Positions 25,549-34,218 of a stretch of DNA of 64,000 nt are shown one piece after another (the stretch's first letter is position 1; every line of letters starts with the position of its first letter). Both the position numbers and the translations under genes were made by a program. The stretch is from Bacillus licheniformis DSM 13 = ATCC 14580 (GTDB taxonomy: Bacteria > Bacillota > Bacilli > Bacillales > Bacillaceae): assembly GCF_000011645.1 (NCBI RefSeq), contig NC_006270.3, forward strand, positions 472,501 to 536,500. The letters are read 5' to 3'. Below the pieces are notes generated by a model that worked only from the letters and a program-made list of their open reading frames with translations, had not been told where the DNA came from and did not search any database.

Positions 25549-27600
25549 ATGATCAACGAGAAACGTCCTGCTCAATTGCTCCAATATTTGCTGCGTGTCA
25601 GAGAGGCGACAATGCATCAGCTGATTGATCATTTTCAATTATCGAAACGGCAAATCTGCTATGACCTGGACAAAATCAATCATTGGCTGACCGGCAAGCA
25701 GCTGCCTGAAATCGAATATAAAAGAAAGAACAGGCTGGCCGTTCCGGAAACATTGCTTGAATTGCGGTTCTCCGAAGCCTGTTCAGACATCGGCCGCTCG
25801 TTTATTTTTACGCAGGAAGAGCGGATCAAGGCCTTGTACATGTTTCTGTTTGTCCGCAGGGAGCCGATTTCATCCGCTCATCTGACACAGCTATTGCAGG
25901 TCAGCAAAAATACGGTCATGAATGATGTGAAAAAAGCGAATGAGGCGCTGACTCCGTTTTTAGTGGCGATCAAATATACAAGACAGCGCGGCTATCATTT
26001 AATAGGAAGCGAGTTTGATAAAAGAGTTCCCGTCATGCACCACCTTTCTTCTTTCCTGCAAAAGCCTTACGGCAAAGAAATCCTTCATTATATTTTAAAA
26101 ATTTCCGGCTCGCGCGATCACAAACAACAAGAATTTAAAAGAGCGGTTGAACTTGTCTCAAAAGAATACGGGCTTCAACTCGTCGAAGAAAGGCTTAATG
26201 AATTTATCTACTTTCTGATGATGTATTCGATCAGAGTGGCCGAAGGAAAAATTGTCCGTTTTCACCAGGAGGAGGGTGAGCTTTTAAAGCAAAGTCCGCT
26301 GAAAAACGCAGCCGTAAGGCTTGTGAATGAGCTTCGGATTCCCGTTCATGAAACGGAACTTTGCTACATTTTGATCCAGCTGCTCGGTCTTTCATTCGGA
26401 CAGCAGCCGGCACATGATCCGCTTTATCAGCTGTGTGAAAAACTTGTATTTGAATTTGAATCAAGAGCATGCATCACATTTCCCAGGAGGCGCGAGGTGG
26501 CGGAATCTCTTTACCGGCACTTGAAGCCGGCATATTTCAGAATGAAATACCGCATTCCGATTCACAATCCCTTGCTCAGCAAAATTAAGAAAGAGCATAA
26601 AGAACTGTTTACCATCGTTCAAAAGCTGATGCGGCACCTTGAAGCGCTGTTGAACAAACCGGTTCCAGAGGAAGAAATCGGCTTTATCACAATTCATTTT
26701 GGTGCATTGCTTGAGCAGCCGGTGCAGTCCGGGTCATCCAAAAAGACGGCAGTCGTCGTCTGTCCGAGCGGTGTCAGCTCATCCTTAATGGTCAGGCGCC
26801 AGCTTGAATCGTTATTTTCAGAGATTGTCGTTGAGAAAGCGATGTCTTTGCAGGAATTCACACCTGACGTCTTTGATCATTATGATGCCGTGTTTTCCAC
26901 CGTTGAGCTGAAAACCAAAAAGCGATACTACATGGTCAGGCCGCTGATGACGCCCGCTGAAAAAAGCAGGCTTGTCAATGAAGTGTATCAGGAAATGTTC
27001 GGTGTGAAGCAAAGGGAGCTTTTGACAGACGAATTTCTTCACATCCTCAAGAAGCATGCCAGTATCATAGACGAAAAAGGACTAAGAGAATCATTGAAAA
27101 ATATTGCATTTGTTCAAAAAGTGACGGAAACAAGGGGGAAACGACCAGTGCTGAAAGATCTTCTGACAGATGAAACCATTCAAATGGCCGACCAAATCAA
27201 AGGCTGGGAAGAAGCGATTCAAACAGCGGCAAAGCCTTTGCTTGATAAGGAGGTGATCTTGAAGGAATACACGGATGCCATGATCGACAATGTCAAAACG
27301 ATGGGACCTTATATGATTATCGGCCCCGAGATTGCCATCCCTCATGCAAGACCTGAAAAGGGCGTCCAAAAGGTGGGAATGAGTCTCCTGAAACTGAAGG
27401 AGCCGGTCTATTTTTTGGATGATGAGCAGTATCCGGTAAGGCTTTTGTTTTGCATTGCGGCGGTTGACCATACGACACATCTGAAAGCACTTTCCCAACT
27501 GACCCGGCTTCTCAGCAATAAAGAAAATCAGGATTCCTTAAAGGAAACCGAGTCGTTGGAGCATATCAAACGTTTAATCGAAGCCTATTCATCCAATTAA
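25549..27600 (+). CDS. PRD-containing PTS regulator (MtlR/LicR type) with EIIB- and EIIA-like domains
   Basis: 683 residues. N-terminal helix-turn-helix domains (MHQLIDHFQLSKRQICYDL; SAHLTQLLQVSKNTVMNDV), two PRDs (about 160-380), an EIIB-like domain with CPSGVSSSLMVRR, and an EIIA-type C-terminus with the phospho-His motif AIPHARPEKG. Such proteins are phosphorylated by the PTS and activate their own transport operon. The frame is open from 25483, but AAGGGGG precedes the ATG at 25549 and the product then starts with the HTH. It is the first gene of the EIIB-EIIC-transketolase cluster, 16 nt before EIIB, and presumably activates it. Confidence 0.85.
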   Translation: MINEKRPAQLLQYLLRVREATMHQLIDHFQLSKRQICYDLDKINHWLTGKQLPEIEYKRKNRLAVPETLLELRFSEACSDIGRSFIFTQEERIKALYMFLFVRREPISSAHLTQLLQVSKNTVMNDVKKANEALTPFLVAIKYTRQRGYHLIGSEFDKRVPVMHHLSSFLQKPYGKEILHYILKISGSRDHKQQEFKRAVELVSKEYGLQLVEERLNEFIYFLMMYSIRVAEGKIVRFHQEEGELLKQSPLKNAAVRLVNELRIPVHETELCYILIQLLGLSFGQQPAHDPLYQLCEKLVFEFESRACITFPRRREVAESLYRHLKPAYFRMKYRIPIHNPLLSKIKKEHKELFTIVQKLMRHLEALLNKPVPEEEIGFITIHFGALLEQPVQSGSSKKTAVVVCPSGVSSSLMVRRQLESLFSEIVVEKAMSLQEFTPDVFDHYDAVFSTVELKTKKRYYMVRPLMTPAEKSRLVNEVYQEMFGVKQRELLTDEFLHILKKHASIIDEKGLRESLKNIAFVQKVTETRGKRPVLKDLLTDETIQMADQIKGWEEAIQTAAKPLLDKEVILKEYTDAMIDNVKTMGPYMIIGPEIAIPHARPEKGVQKVGMSLLKLKEPVYFLDDEQYPVRLLFCIAAVDHTTHLKALSQLTRLLSNKENQDSLKETESLEHIKRLIEAYSSN

Positions 27601-27616
27601 AAACAGGAGGGATAAT

Positions 27617-27898
27617 ATGAAGATATTGGCAGTTTGCGGATCAGGACTCGGAAGCAGTTTTATGCTGGAAATGAATATTAAGGATATTTTGCAGGAAATG
27701 GGGTTAATGGAGATCGAGGTGGATCATTCGGATTTGAGTTCAGCGTCTCCTGATCAAGCGGATTTGTTTATCGTTGCCAAAGATATCGCAGAAGGAGCGG
27801 CCCACCTGCGCGATATCGTCGTGCTTGAAAGCATTATAGACATGGATGAACTGAAAACAAAACTGGTTAAAACATTGCAGGAAAAAGGAGTGCTTTAA
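27617..27898 (+). CDS. PTS EIIB component, ascorbate (SgaB/UlaB) type
   Basis: 93 residues with the phosphocysteine loop AVCGSGLGSSFMLEMNI (Cys7). It passes phosphate from the EIIA-type domain to the sugar bound in the neighbouring EIIC. No separate EIIA gene is present; the EIIA-like domain at the end of the upstream regulator, or an EIIA encoded elsewhere, must supply the phosphate. AGGAGG precedes the ATG. It is co-transcribed with the regulator and EIIC. Confidence 0.88.
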   Translation: MKILAVCGSGLGSSFMLEMNIKDILQEMGLMEIEVDHSDLSSASPDQADLFIVAKDIAEGAAHLRDIVVLESIIDMDELKTKLVKTLQEKGVL

Positions 27899-27921
27899 TC
27901 ACAGAAAAGGAGGAACTGCAA

Positions 27922-29295
27922 ATGGGTGAAAGAGCACTAAAGCTGATGATGGATGTGTTAAGCCAGCCGGCTGTATTAATTGCAGCCATTTCTCTTATCG
28001 GTCTTCTGCTTCAAAAAAAGCCTGCCAATGAAATTGTGAAAGGGACGACCAAATCGTTTTTAGGCTTTATCGTGATTTCAGCCGGGGCGGGCATCCTTGT
28101 TGGCTCGCTTGAGCCGTTCGGAAAGATGTTTCAAGCAGCCTTTCATGTGAACGGCGTCGTTCCGAACAATGAAGCGATTGTCGCGATGGCGCTCAATGAA
28201 TACGGGACGGCAACAGCGCTGATCATGTTTTTCGGGATGCTGTCCAACATCTTAATTGCCCGTTTTACCAGATTAAAATACATTTTTTTGACCGGGCATC
28301 ACACATTGTATATGGCATGTTTAATCGCCGTTATACTGGCGGTGGCGGGTTTGAAGGGCCCGTTTTTGATCGGCGTCGGAGCTGTTTCGCTCGGCTTGAC
28401 AATGAGTTTGTTTCCGGCGATGGTTCAGCCTTTTATGAAAAAGATAACCGGCAATGATAAGGTCGCGTTCGGCCATTTTTCTTCAATCGGTTACGCTGTG
28501 TCCGGGTTAATCGGCAAAGCGGCAGGCAAGGGCTCGCGCTCAACTGAAAAAATCCGGTTTCCAAACGGCCTCGGATTTTTAAGGGACAGCTCTGTCAGCA
28601 TTGCGCTCACTATGACCATCTTGTACGTTTTGATTGCCTTATTTGCAGGGGCGGGCTATGTGGAGCGCGAGTTGAGCGGCGGTACGCATTATCTTGTCTT
28701 CTCCGTTATTCAAGCGGTCACATTTGCGGCAGGGGTGTTTATTATTCTTTCGGGAGTCAGACTCGTGCTCGCGGAGATCGTTCCGGCTTTTAAAGGCATA
28801 TCTGACAAACTCGTACCGGATTCCAAGCCGGCACTGGATTGTCCGATCATTTTTCCGTACGCGCCAAACGCCGTATTAATCGGCTTTTTTTGCAGCTTCA
28901 TTGGCGGCATCACCGGCATGCTGATTCTCGGAGCGGCCGGAGCCGTCATCGTTCTTCCCGGAGTGGTTCCCCACTTTTTCACAGGAGCTTCGGCCGGCGT
29001 CTTCGGAAACGCTGCAGGGGGGATACGGGGAGCGGTCTTGGGGTCTTTTGTCAACGGTCTGATTATCACGTTTTTCCCTGTGTTCCTGCTGCCGGTCATG
29101 GGTGATTTAGGCTTTGCCAATACGACATTTTCCGATACCGATTTTGCCGCAACAGGAATCGTGCTTGGGCATGCGGTGAAACTGCTGGGATCTGGAGGCG
29201 TTGTAATTGGAATCGCAGCGGTAGTGGTTGGCGCAGTCTTGTTCGGCTTTAAACGCGGAAAGGCGGAAAAGCCAGATCAGAAAGTCGAAGCATAA
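27922..29295 (+). CDS. PTS EIIC permease, ascorbate (UlaA/SgaT) type
   Basis: 457 residues with about 11 membrane helices. Family strings include SQPAVLIAAISLIGLLLQKKPANEIVKG, FLTGHHTLYMA, GHFSSIGYAVSGLIGK, FPYAPNAVLIGFFCSFIGG and PGVVPHFFTGASAGVFGNAAGG. UlaA-type permeases take up and phosphorylate L-ascorbate or related sugars and sugar acids. Here the partner enzymes are transketolase subunits, not ascorbate-6-P lactonase, so the cargo is more likely a pentose, pentitol or hexulose. The substrate cannot be read from sequence. Confidence 0.88.
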   Translation: MGERALKLMMDVLSQPAVLIAAISLIGLLLQKKPANEIVKGTTKSFLGFIVISAGAGILVGSLEPFGKMFQAAFHVNGVVPNNEAIVAMALNEYGTATALIMFFGMLSNILIARFTRLKYIFLTGHHTLYMACLIAVILAVAGLKGPFLIGVGAVSLGLTMSLFPAMVQPFMKKITGNDKVAFGHFSSIGYAVSGLIGKAAGKGSRSTEKIRFPNGLGFLRDSSVSIALTMTILYVLIALFAGAGYVERELSGGTHYLVFSVIQAVTFAAGVFIILSGVRLVLAEIVPAFKGISDKLVPDSKPALDCPIIFPYAPNAVLIGFFCSFIGGITGMLILGAAGAVIVLPGVVPHFFTGASAGVFGNAAGGIRGAVLGSFVNGLIITFFPVFLLPVMGDLGFANTTFSDTDFAATGIVLGHAVKLLGSGGVVIGIAAVVVGAVLFGFKRGKAEKPDQKVEA

Positions 29296-29306
29296 AGGAG
29301 TGGGCA

Positions 29307-30152
29307 ATGATGTCAGTAAGGGAAATCGATATGGAGCGTTTTCGTGATCAAATCAGGCTGCTGACATTGAAACAGCTTCATCACCTCGGCTTTGGACATT
29401 ATGGTGGCAGCTTGTCAATCGCCGATGTGTTGGCCGTTTTGTATGGAAAGGTGATGAAAATAGATCCTGCCAATCCGTCGTGGGAAGATCGGGACTTCTT
29501 TATCCTTTCAAAAGGGCACGGCGGCCCCGCCTTATATGCAGCGCTTCATCTTTCCGGCTATTTTGAAGAAGATGTGCTCTATACGCTAAACCAAAACGGC
29601 ACAGCTCTTCCGTCGCACCCTGACCGAAATTTAACACCGGGAGTCGATATGACGACCGGGTCGCTGGGCCAGGGGATCTCGGCTGCAGCAGGAGTCGCGC
29701 TGTCGCACAAGCTTTCAGGACGCGCTAACCGCACCTTTGTCATTGTCGGCGACGGGGAGCTGAACGAAGGCCAATGCTGGGAAGCGATCCAATTTGCGGC
29801 GCACCATAAGCTCCGCAATCTTTATGTGTTTGTGGATGATAATAAACAACAGCTGGACGGCCCGACGAAAGAGATTATCGATCCGCTGGATTTTGTCAGC
29901 AAATTTAGAGCCTTCGGGTTTTATTCCGAAAGGGTAAACGGACACGAACCGGAAGCGATTTATCGTGCGGTCAAAAGAGGCGAAGCCCAGCGGGAAAGGC
30001 CGGTTGCCGTCATCCTTGATACGGTGAAGGGAAAGGGCATCCCTTATTTTGAAAAAATGGAGAACAGCCACCACATTAGAGCAAATGAAGAGCAAAACCG
30101 CATGATCGAAAGGATCATTTTGACGCTTGAAGAAAAGGAAGTGAGGGCATGA
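29307..30152 (+). CDS. Transketolase, N-terminal (TPP-binding) subunit
   Basis: 281 residues, the size of split-transketolase N subunits. TPP/Mg2+ site: GDGELNEGQCWEA with VDDNKQQLDGPT; also HHLGFGHYGGSLSIADVLAVLYG and SKGHGGPALYAAL. It acts with the next gene's product to move two-carbon units between sugar phosphates. AAGGAG lies before the ATG. It is the fourth gene of the PTS operon and overlaps the fifth (ATGA). Confidence 0.92.
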   Translation: MMSVREIDMERFRDQIRLLTLKQLHHLGFGHYGGSLSIADVLAVLYGKVMKIDPANPSWEDRDFFILSKGHGGPALYAALHLSGYFEEDVLYTLNQNGTALPSHPDRNLTPGVDMTTGSLGQGISAAAGVALSHKLSGRANRTFVIVGDGELNEGQCWEAIQFAAHHKLRNLYVFVDDNKQQLDGPTKEIIDPLDFVSKFRAFGFYSERVNGHEPEAIYRAVKRGEAQRERPVAVILDTVKGKGIPYFEKMENSHHIRANEEQNRMIERIILTLEEKEVRA

Positions 30153-31099
30153 ATGAGGCGGCAAATGTAGAGCTGGACGCTGTTGAAATGAGGCAGGCAT
30201 ACAGCTCAGCCGTTTATGAACTGGCTCAAGAAAACACGGACATCGTGGCCTTGGAAGCGGATTTGATGAGCTCGATCTCCATGGACAAAGTCAAACGGCG
30301 CATTCCCGAGCAAGTGATCAATTGCGGTGTCATGGAAGCCAATATGATAGGGATTGCGGCCGGGCTTTCGTTAACCGGAAGAATCCCGTTTGTTCACACG
30401 TTCGCTCAGTTTGCGACAAGACGCTGTTTTGACCAGCTGTTTGTTTCAGGTGCATATGCCAAAACAAACATTAAGATTCTCGGATCAGATTCGGGAATTA
30501 CGGCTGAACATAACGGCGGAACCCATATGGCCTTTGAAGATTTGGGACTCGCCCGGCTGATCCCAAACGCCTTTGTTTATGAAGCAAGCGATGCGGCAAT
30601 GCTCAAATTTTTGATCAAAAAGGCTGCGGCAGAGTACGGCATTCACTATATCAGGACGATCAGAAAAAAGGCTGTCAGGCTTTATGATGAACACGAAACA
30701 TTCGCAGACGGAAAAGCAAAAGTTCTCAAAGATGGCAGCGATGCGGCGCTGTTTGCCAGCGGCATCATGGTCGCCGAAGCTTTGCAGGCGGCTGAACTGC
30801 TAAAAGAAAAAGGAATCGATGCAGCAGTGATCGATATGTATTGCATCAAGCCGATTGATCAAGAAACGGTGGTTCGTTATGCACAAAAAACGAATGCGAT
30901 TGTCACGGCTGAAAACCATAATGTCATAGGCGGATTGGGAAGCGCAGTTGCGGAAGTGCTGAGTGAACATTATCCCGCGCCGCTTAAAAGAATCGGGGTT
31001 CATGAAGCCTTCGGGCAGGTCGGGACAATCGATTATTTGAAAAAATCTTACCGTTTGACCGCAGAACACATTGCACTGGCGGCGGAACAGCTCGTTTAA
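30149..31099 (+). CDS. Transketolase, C-terminal (pyrimidine-binding) subunit
   Basis: 316 residues. The catalytic Glu lies in NCGVMEANMIGIAAGLSLTGR, followed by HTFAQFATRRCFDQL and SDSGITAEHNGGTHMAFEDLGLAR, then a transketolase C domain (IDMYCIKPIDQETV, ENHNVIGGLGSAVAE). It completes the split transketolase. It starts in the stop codon of the N subunit (ATGA), so synthesis is coupled. It ends the PTS operon; no clear terminator precedes ycsE. Confidence 0.92.
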   Translation: MNEAANVELDAVEMRQAYSSAVYELAQENTDIVALEADLMSSISMDKVKRRIPEQVINCGVMEANMIGIAAGLSLTGRIPFVHTFAQFATRRCFDQLFVSGAYAKTNIKILGSDSGITAEHNGGTHMAFEDLGLARLIPNAFVYEASDAAMLKFLIKKAAAEYGIHYIRTIRKKAVRLYDEHETFADGKAKVLKDGSDAALFASGIMVAEALQAAELLKEKGIDAAVIDMYCIKPIDQETVVRYAQKTNAIVTAENHNVIGGLGSAVAEVLSEHYPAPLKRIGVHEAFGQVGTIDYLKKSYRLTAEHIALAAEQLV

Positions 31100-31173
31100 G
31101 ATTTCTTTGTCCTGGCCGATTTTTATATTAGAATAGATAAAAGCCTAAAAAAAGTGGAGGTATCTTAAATATC

Positions 31174-31929
31174 GTGTCAGTCAGTCAAAGAAATCGAATC
31201 GATGTGAAGCTAGTAGCTCTGGATATGGATGGAACACTGTTAAATGACGAACAAACCATTTCTGATGAAAACAGAAAAGCGATTAAAGAAGCTGAGGAAA
31301 AAGGGGTTTATGTCGTGCTTAGCACCGGGCGGACGCTGATGACGTGCCGGGAGTTGGCGGAGTCGCTCGAACTGTCTTCTTTTTTGATCACGGCAAACGG
31401 CAGTGAAATCTGGGATTCGTCTTTCAACCTGGTCGAGCGCCAGCTGCTTCATCCCGATCATGTCCAAATGATGTGGGATTTGCGCAATCTGCACAACACC
31501 GATTTCTGGGCCGCCAGTGTCGATAAAGTGTGGAGAGGCGAGTTTCCTGAGGATATACAAGCGTATGAATGGCTGAAATTCGGCTTTGATATTCCGGATG
31601 ACGACGTCAGAAACCGGGTCCTGGAAGAGCTGAAAAAGAACAAAGAATTGGAAGTCACCAATTCAAGCCCGACCAATATTGAAGTCAATGCCATCGGGAT
31701 CAATAAAGCGGCCGCTTTGGCAAAAGTGTGCGAGCGCCTCGGCTTTACGATGGAACATGTGATGGCGGTCGGAGACAGTTTAAATGATATCGCCATGATC
31801 AAAGAAGCCGGTTTAGGCGTTGCCATGGGGAACGCCCAGGAAATCGTCAAAGAAACCGCGGACTGGATTACAGATTCCAATATCGAACACGGAGTCGCAA
31901 AGGCGATCAGGCATTGGGTATTGTCCTAG
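31174..31929 (+). CDS. ycsE: YcsE, HAD-family (Cof-type) phosphatase of riboflavin synthesis
   Basis: 251 residues: HAD motif I VALDMDGTLLND, motif II STGRTL, the C2B cap, and motif IV GDSLNDIAMIKEAGLGVAMGNA. B. subtilis YcsE dephosphorylates 5-amino-6-(5-phospho-D-ribitylamino)uracil, a riboflavin intermediate, among other substrates. The start is GTG at 31174; GGAGGT lies about 12 nt upstream, a long spacing. It stands between the PTS operon and ycsF as in the ycs order of B. subtilis, and a terminator follows. Confidence 0.85.
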   Translation: MSVSQRNRIDVKLVALDMDGTLLNDEQTISDENRKAIKEAEEKGVYVVLSTGRTLMTCRELAESLELSSFLITANGSEIWDSSFNLVERQLLHPDHVQMMWDLRNLHNTDFWAASVDKVWRGEFPEDIQAYEWLKFGFDIPDDDVRNRVLEELKKNKELEVTNSSPTNIEVNAIGINKAAALAKVCERLGFTMEHVMAVGDSLNDIAMIKEAGLGVAMGNAQEIVKETADWITDSNIEHGVAKAIRHWVLS

Positions 31930-31932
31930 CCG

Positions 31933-31963
31933 AAAAAAGAGCCGATTTGCGGCTCTTTTTTTT
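31933..31963 (+). terminator. Terminator of ycsE
   Basis: gagccg/cggctc stem within A6 and T8 runs. Confidence 0.9.
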
Positions 31964-31997
31964 GTGCAAAATAAAAAATATTCATGGACTGAAGCAA

Positions 31998-32030
31998 GCT
32001 GAAAAACCTTGTGAAATCAGGTTTTTCAGC
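31998..32030. other. Inverted repeat in the ycsE-ycsF gap
   Basis: Arms of 12 bp (gctgaaaaacct/aggtttttcagc) with a 9-nt spacer, followed by taaagttttt. It lies between the ycsE terminator and the ycsF promoter, and may be a second terminator or a remnant. Confidence 0.5.
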
Positions 32031-32060
32031 TAAAGTTTTTAGGTATAACGATTTATTTTA

Positions 32061-32077
32061 TGTGAGGTTTCCTAACA
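32061..32077 (+). promoter_or_regulatory. TnrA box upstream of ycsF
   Basis: TGTGAGGTTTCCTAACA fits TGTNA-N7-TNACA at every fixed position. Its centre is about 49 bp before the expected start of transcription. The B. subtilis kip operon is known to need TnrA. Confidence 0.88.
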
Positions 32078-32105
32078 ATATGATGCCAAGCGGGCAAATC
32101 CTTGA

Positions 32106-32111
32106 TATAAT
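32106..32111 (+). promoter_or_regulatory. -10 element of the ycsF-kip operon
   Basis: A perfect TATAAT without a recognisable -35 lies at the right distance below the TnrA box, the form of an activator-dependent promoter. Confidence 0.75.
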
Positions 32112-32130
32112 CAATTCAAGTTTGATTATT

Positions 32131-32158
32131 CGGAATTAATGTTCCGAAAATCGGAACA
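32131..32158. promoter_or_regulatory. Operator candidate for KipR: three alternating half-sites
   Basis: CGGAA (32131), TTCCG (32142) and CGGAA (32152) form two overlapping inverted repeats; TGTTCCGA-3-TCGGAACA is perfect. They follow the start point, and KipR (IclR family) is the known repressor of this operon. Confidence 0.6.
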
Positions 32159-32215
32159 AAACGAGGGATATACTAAAATTCGACCGAATGTGCATCAATA
32201 TATAGGGGGGATTTG

Positions 32216-32977
32216 ATGAATCAAGTTGATTTAAACTGCGATCTTGGAGAAAGCTTCGGCGCTTATAAAATCGGGCTGGATGAGGAGATTCTCGAGTTTG
32301 TTACATCAGCCAACATCGCTTGCGGATTTCATGCGGGAGACCCTGGCGTCATGCGCAAAACCGTCAAAATGGCGGCGGAAAAAGGCGTGAAAATCGGCGC
32401 GCATCCGGGACTTCCCGATTTAGCGGGATTCGGGCGCCGCAATATGGCGATCACGCCTGAAGAAGCATACGATCTTGTCGTGTATCAAATCGGTGCGCTT
32501 TCAGGATTTCTAAAGGCTGAAGGCGTGACCATGCAGCATGTGAAACCCCATGGCGCACTATATAATATGGCCGCGCAAAGCCGGGAACTGTCGGATGCGA
32601 TCGCGCGCGCAGTTTATCAAACAGACCCGGAACTGATTTTATTCGGTTTGGCGGGAAGCGAACTTGTGCTTGCCGGTGAAAGAGCCGGTTTAAAAACGGC
32701 TCACGAAGTTTTCGCCGACCGTACATATCAAGAAGACGGAACGCTGACTTCCCGCCGCCAGAATGATGCGCTGATTCAAGATGACGATGAAGCCGTCGGC
32801 CAGGTGATCCGCATGGTGAAAGAAGGCAAGGTCCGCAGCCTGCAGGGAACGGATGTCAGCCTTAAAGCAGATACGGTGTGCATTCACGGTGATGGTGCAC
32901 ACGCGCTTCATTTTGCGAAAAAAATCCGCCGCGAACTCAGAGCAGCAGATATTAAAGTACAAGCTTTTTCTACATGA
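32216..32977 (+). CDS. ycsF: 5-oxoprolinase subunit A (YcsF/PxpA, LamB/YcsF family)
   Basis: 253 residues with the family start VDLNCDLGESFG, then ANIACGFHAGDPGVM, HPGLPDLAGFGRR and HVKPHGALYNMA. With KipI and KipA it forms the ATP-dependent 5-oxoprolinase PxpABC that opens pyroglutamate to glutamate. The ATG at 32216 follows TAGGGGGG by 5 nt. It is the first gene of the ycsFGI-kipIAR operon, whose promoter combines TnrA activation with probable KipR repression, so the pathway serves as a nitrogen source. Confidence 0.92.
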   Translation: MNQVDLNCDLGESFGAYKIGLDEEILEFVTSANIACGFHAGDPGVMRKTVKMAAEKGVKIGAHPGLPDLAGFGRRNMAITPEEAYDLVVYQIGALSGFLKAEGVTMQHVKPHGALYNMAAQSRELSDAIARAVYQTDPELILFGLAGSELVLAGERAGLKTAHEVFADRTYQEDGTLTSRRQNDALIQDDDEAVGQVIRMVKEGKVRSLQGTDVSLKADTVCIHGDGAHALHFAKKIRRELRAADIKVQAFST

Positions 32978-33001
32978 TGTTGACAAAAGGAGGAATACCA
33001 T

Positions 33002-34213
33002 TTGAAACAAAATAAAAAAACAAAAGCGCCGGCAGGCAACTGGACGTTGCTTTTGGGCGCCGCTTTTTTAATGGCCACATCTGCAATCGGGCCGGGATTT
33101 TTAACACAAACCACAGTATTTACACAATCTTTGGCCGCAAGCTTCGGCTTTGTCATCCTCGTTTCCATCATTTTAGATATTTTCGCCCAAACCAATGTGT
33201 GGAGAATTATTGCGGTTTCTGAAAAAAGAGGGCAGGAAATCGCCAACCTCGTCTTACCGGGACTCGGCTATTTTATCGCCTTTCTTGTCGTTCTGGGCGG
33301 GCTTGCCTTCAACATCGGCAATATCGGAGGCGCCGGTCTCGGCATGCAGGTTTTATTCGGCATTTCGCCGCAGATGGGAGCCATCATCAGCGCCGTCATC
33401 GCGATTTTGATCTTTGTCATTAAAGAAGCGGGAAAAGCGATGGACCGGTTTACGCTGATCGCAGGCTTTGTCATGATTTTACTGACGGTGTACGTCGCTG
33501 TCACCACCGGACCTCCGGTAGGGGAAGCGATAACGAAGACGGTCATGCCTGATAACATTGATTATCTTGCGATTATAACGCTTGTCGGCGGTACGGTCGG
33601 CGGATACATTACATTTGCCGGCGGACACCGATTGCTTGATGCGGGTGTTAAAGGGAAGGATGCGATCCCTGAAGTAACGAAAAGCTCTGTTTCCGGCATT
33701 TTGATCACGTCTGTCATGAGGATTGCGCTTTTCCTTGCCGTACTTGGCGTCGTATCAAAAGGTATGCAGATTAATCCGGATAATCCGCCGGCATCAGTAT
33801 TCCAGCATGCCGCAGGAAATGTCGGATACAAAATCTTCGGCCTCGTCATGTGGAGCGCTGCTATTACATCCGTGATCGGTGCTGCTTATACGTCGGTATC
33901 ATTCTTTAAAACGTTTTCTCCGAAAATCGAAAAGAATTCACGCGGCATTATAATTGTCTTTATTATTGTATCAACGCTTTGCTTTGTAACAATTGGAAAG
34001 CCGGTCAACCTTCTCGTTCTTGCCGGCGCATTAAACGGCTTAATCTTGCCGATCGCACTAGGCTCCCTTTTAATCGGCGCACATAAGAAGAATGTCATCG
34101 GCGACTACAGGCATCCGATCTGGCTTACAATTCCGGGCATTCTGGTCGTTATTGTCATGGCCATCATGGGAGGCTATACGTTAATCAATGAAATTCCTAA
34201 GTTATGGGGATGA
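33002..34213 (+). CDS. ycsG: YcsG, NRAMP-related transporter
   Basis: 403 residues with about 11 membrane helices. The start resembles the NRAMP first helix (MATSAIGPGFLTQTTVFTQ), but the metal-binding DPGN of MntH is replaced, so it is unlikely to move Mn2+. It is translated from a TTG behind AAAGGAGG at 8 nt. Genes of this type sit with pxpABC in many bacteria, so uptake of 5-oxoproline or another small acid is a reasonable guess. Its stop overlaps the beginning of the ycsI region. Confidence 0.82.
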   Translation: MKQNKKTKAPAGNWTLLLGAAFLMATSAIGPGFLTQTTVFTQSLAASFGFVILVSIILDIFAQTNVWRIIAVSEKRGQEIANLVLPGLGYFIAFLVVLGGLAFNIGNIGGAGLGMQVLFGISPQMGAIISAVIAILIFVIKEAGKAMDRFTLIAGFVMILLTVYVAVTTGPPVGEAITKTVMPDNIDYLAIITLVGGTVGGYITFAGGHRLLDAGVKGKDAIPEVTKSSVSGILITSVMRIALFLAVLGVVSKGMQINPDNPPASVFQHAAGNVGYKIFGLVMWSAAITSVIGAAYTSVSFFKTFSPKIEKNSRGIIIVFIIVSTLCFVTIGKPVNLLVLAGALNGLILPIALGSLLIGAHKKNVIGDYRHPIWLTIPGILVVIVMAIMGGYTLINEIPKLWG

Positions 34214-34218
34214 TCTCG

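Noticed and set aside
33002..34213. YcsG as a manganese transporter
   Set aside because: It has the NRAMP fold but the DPGN metal motif seen in MntH is not present.
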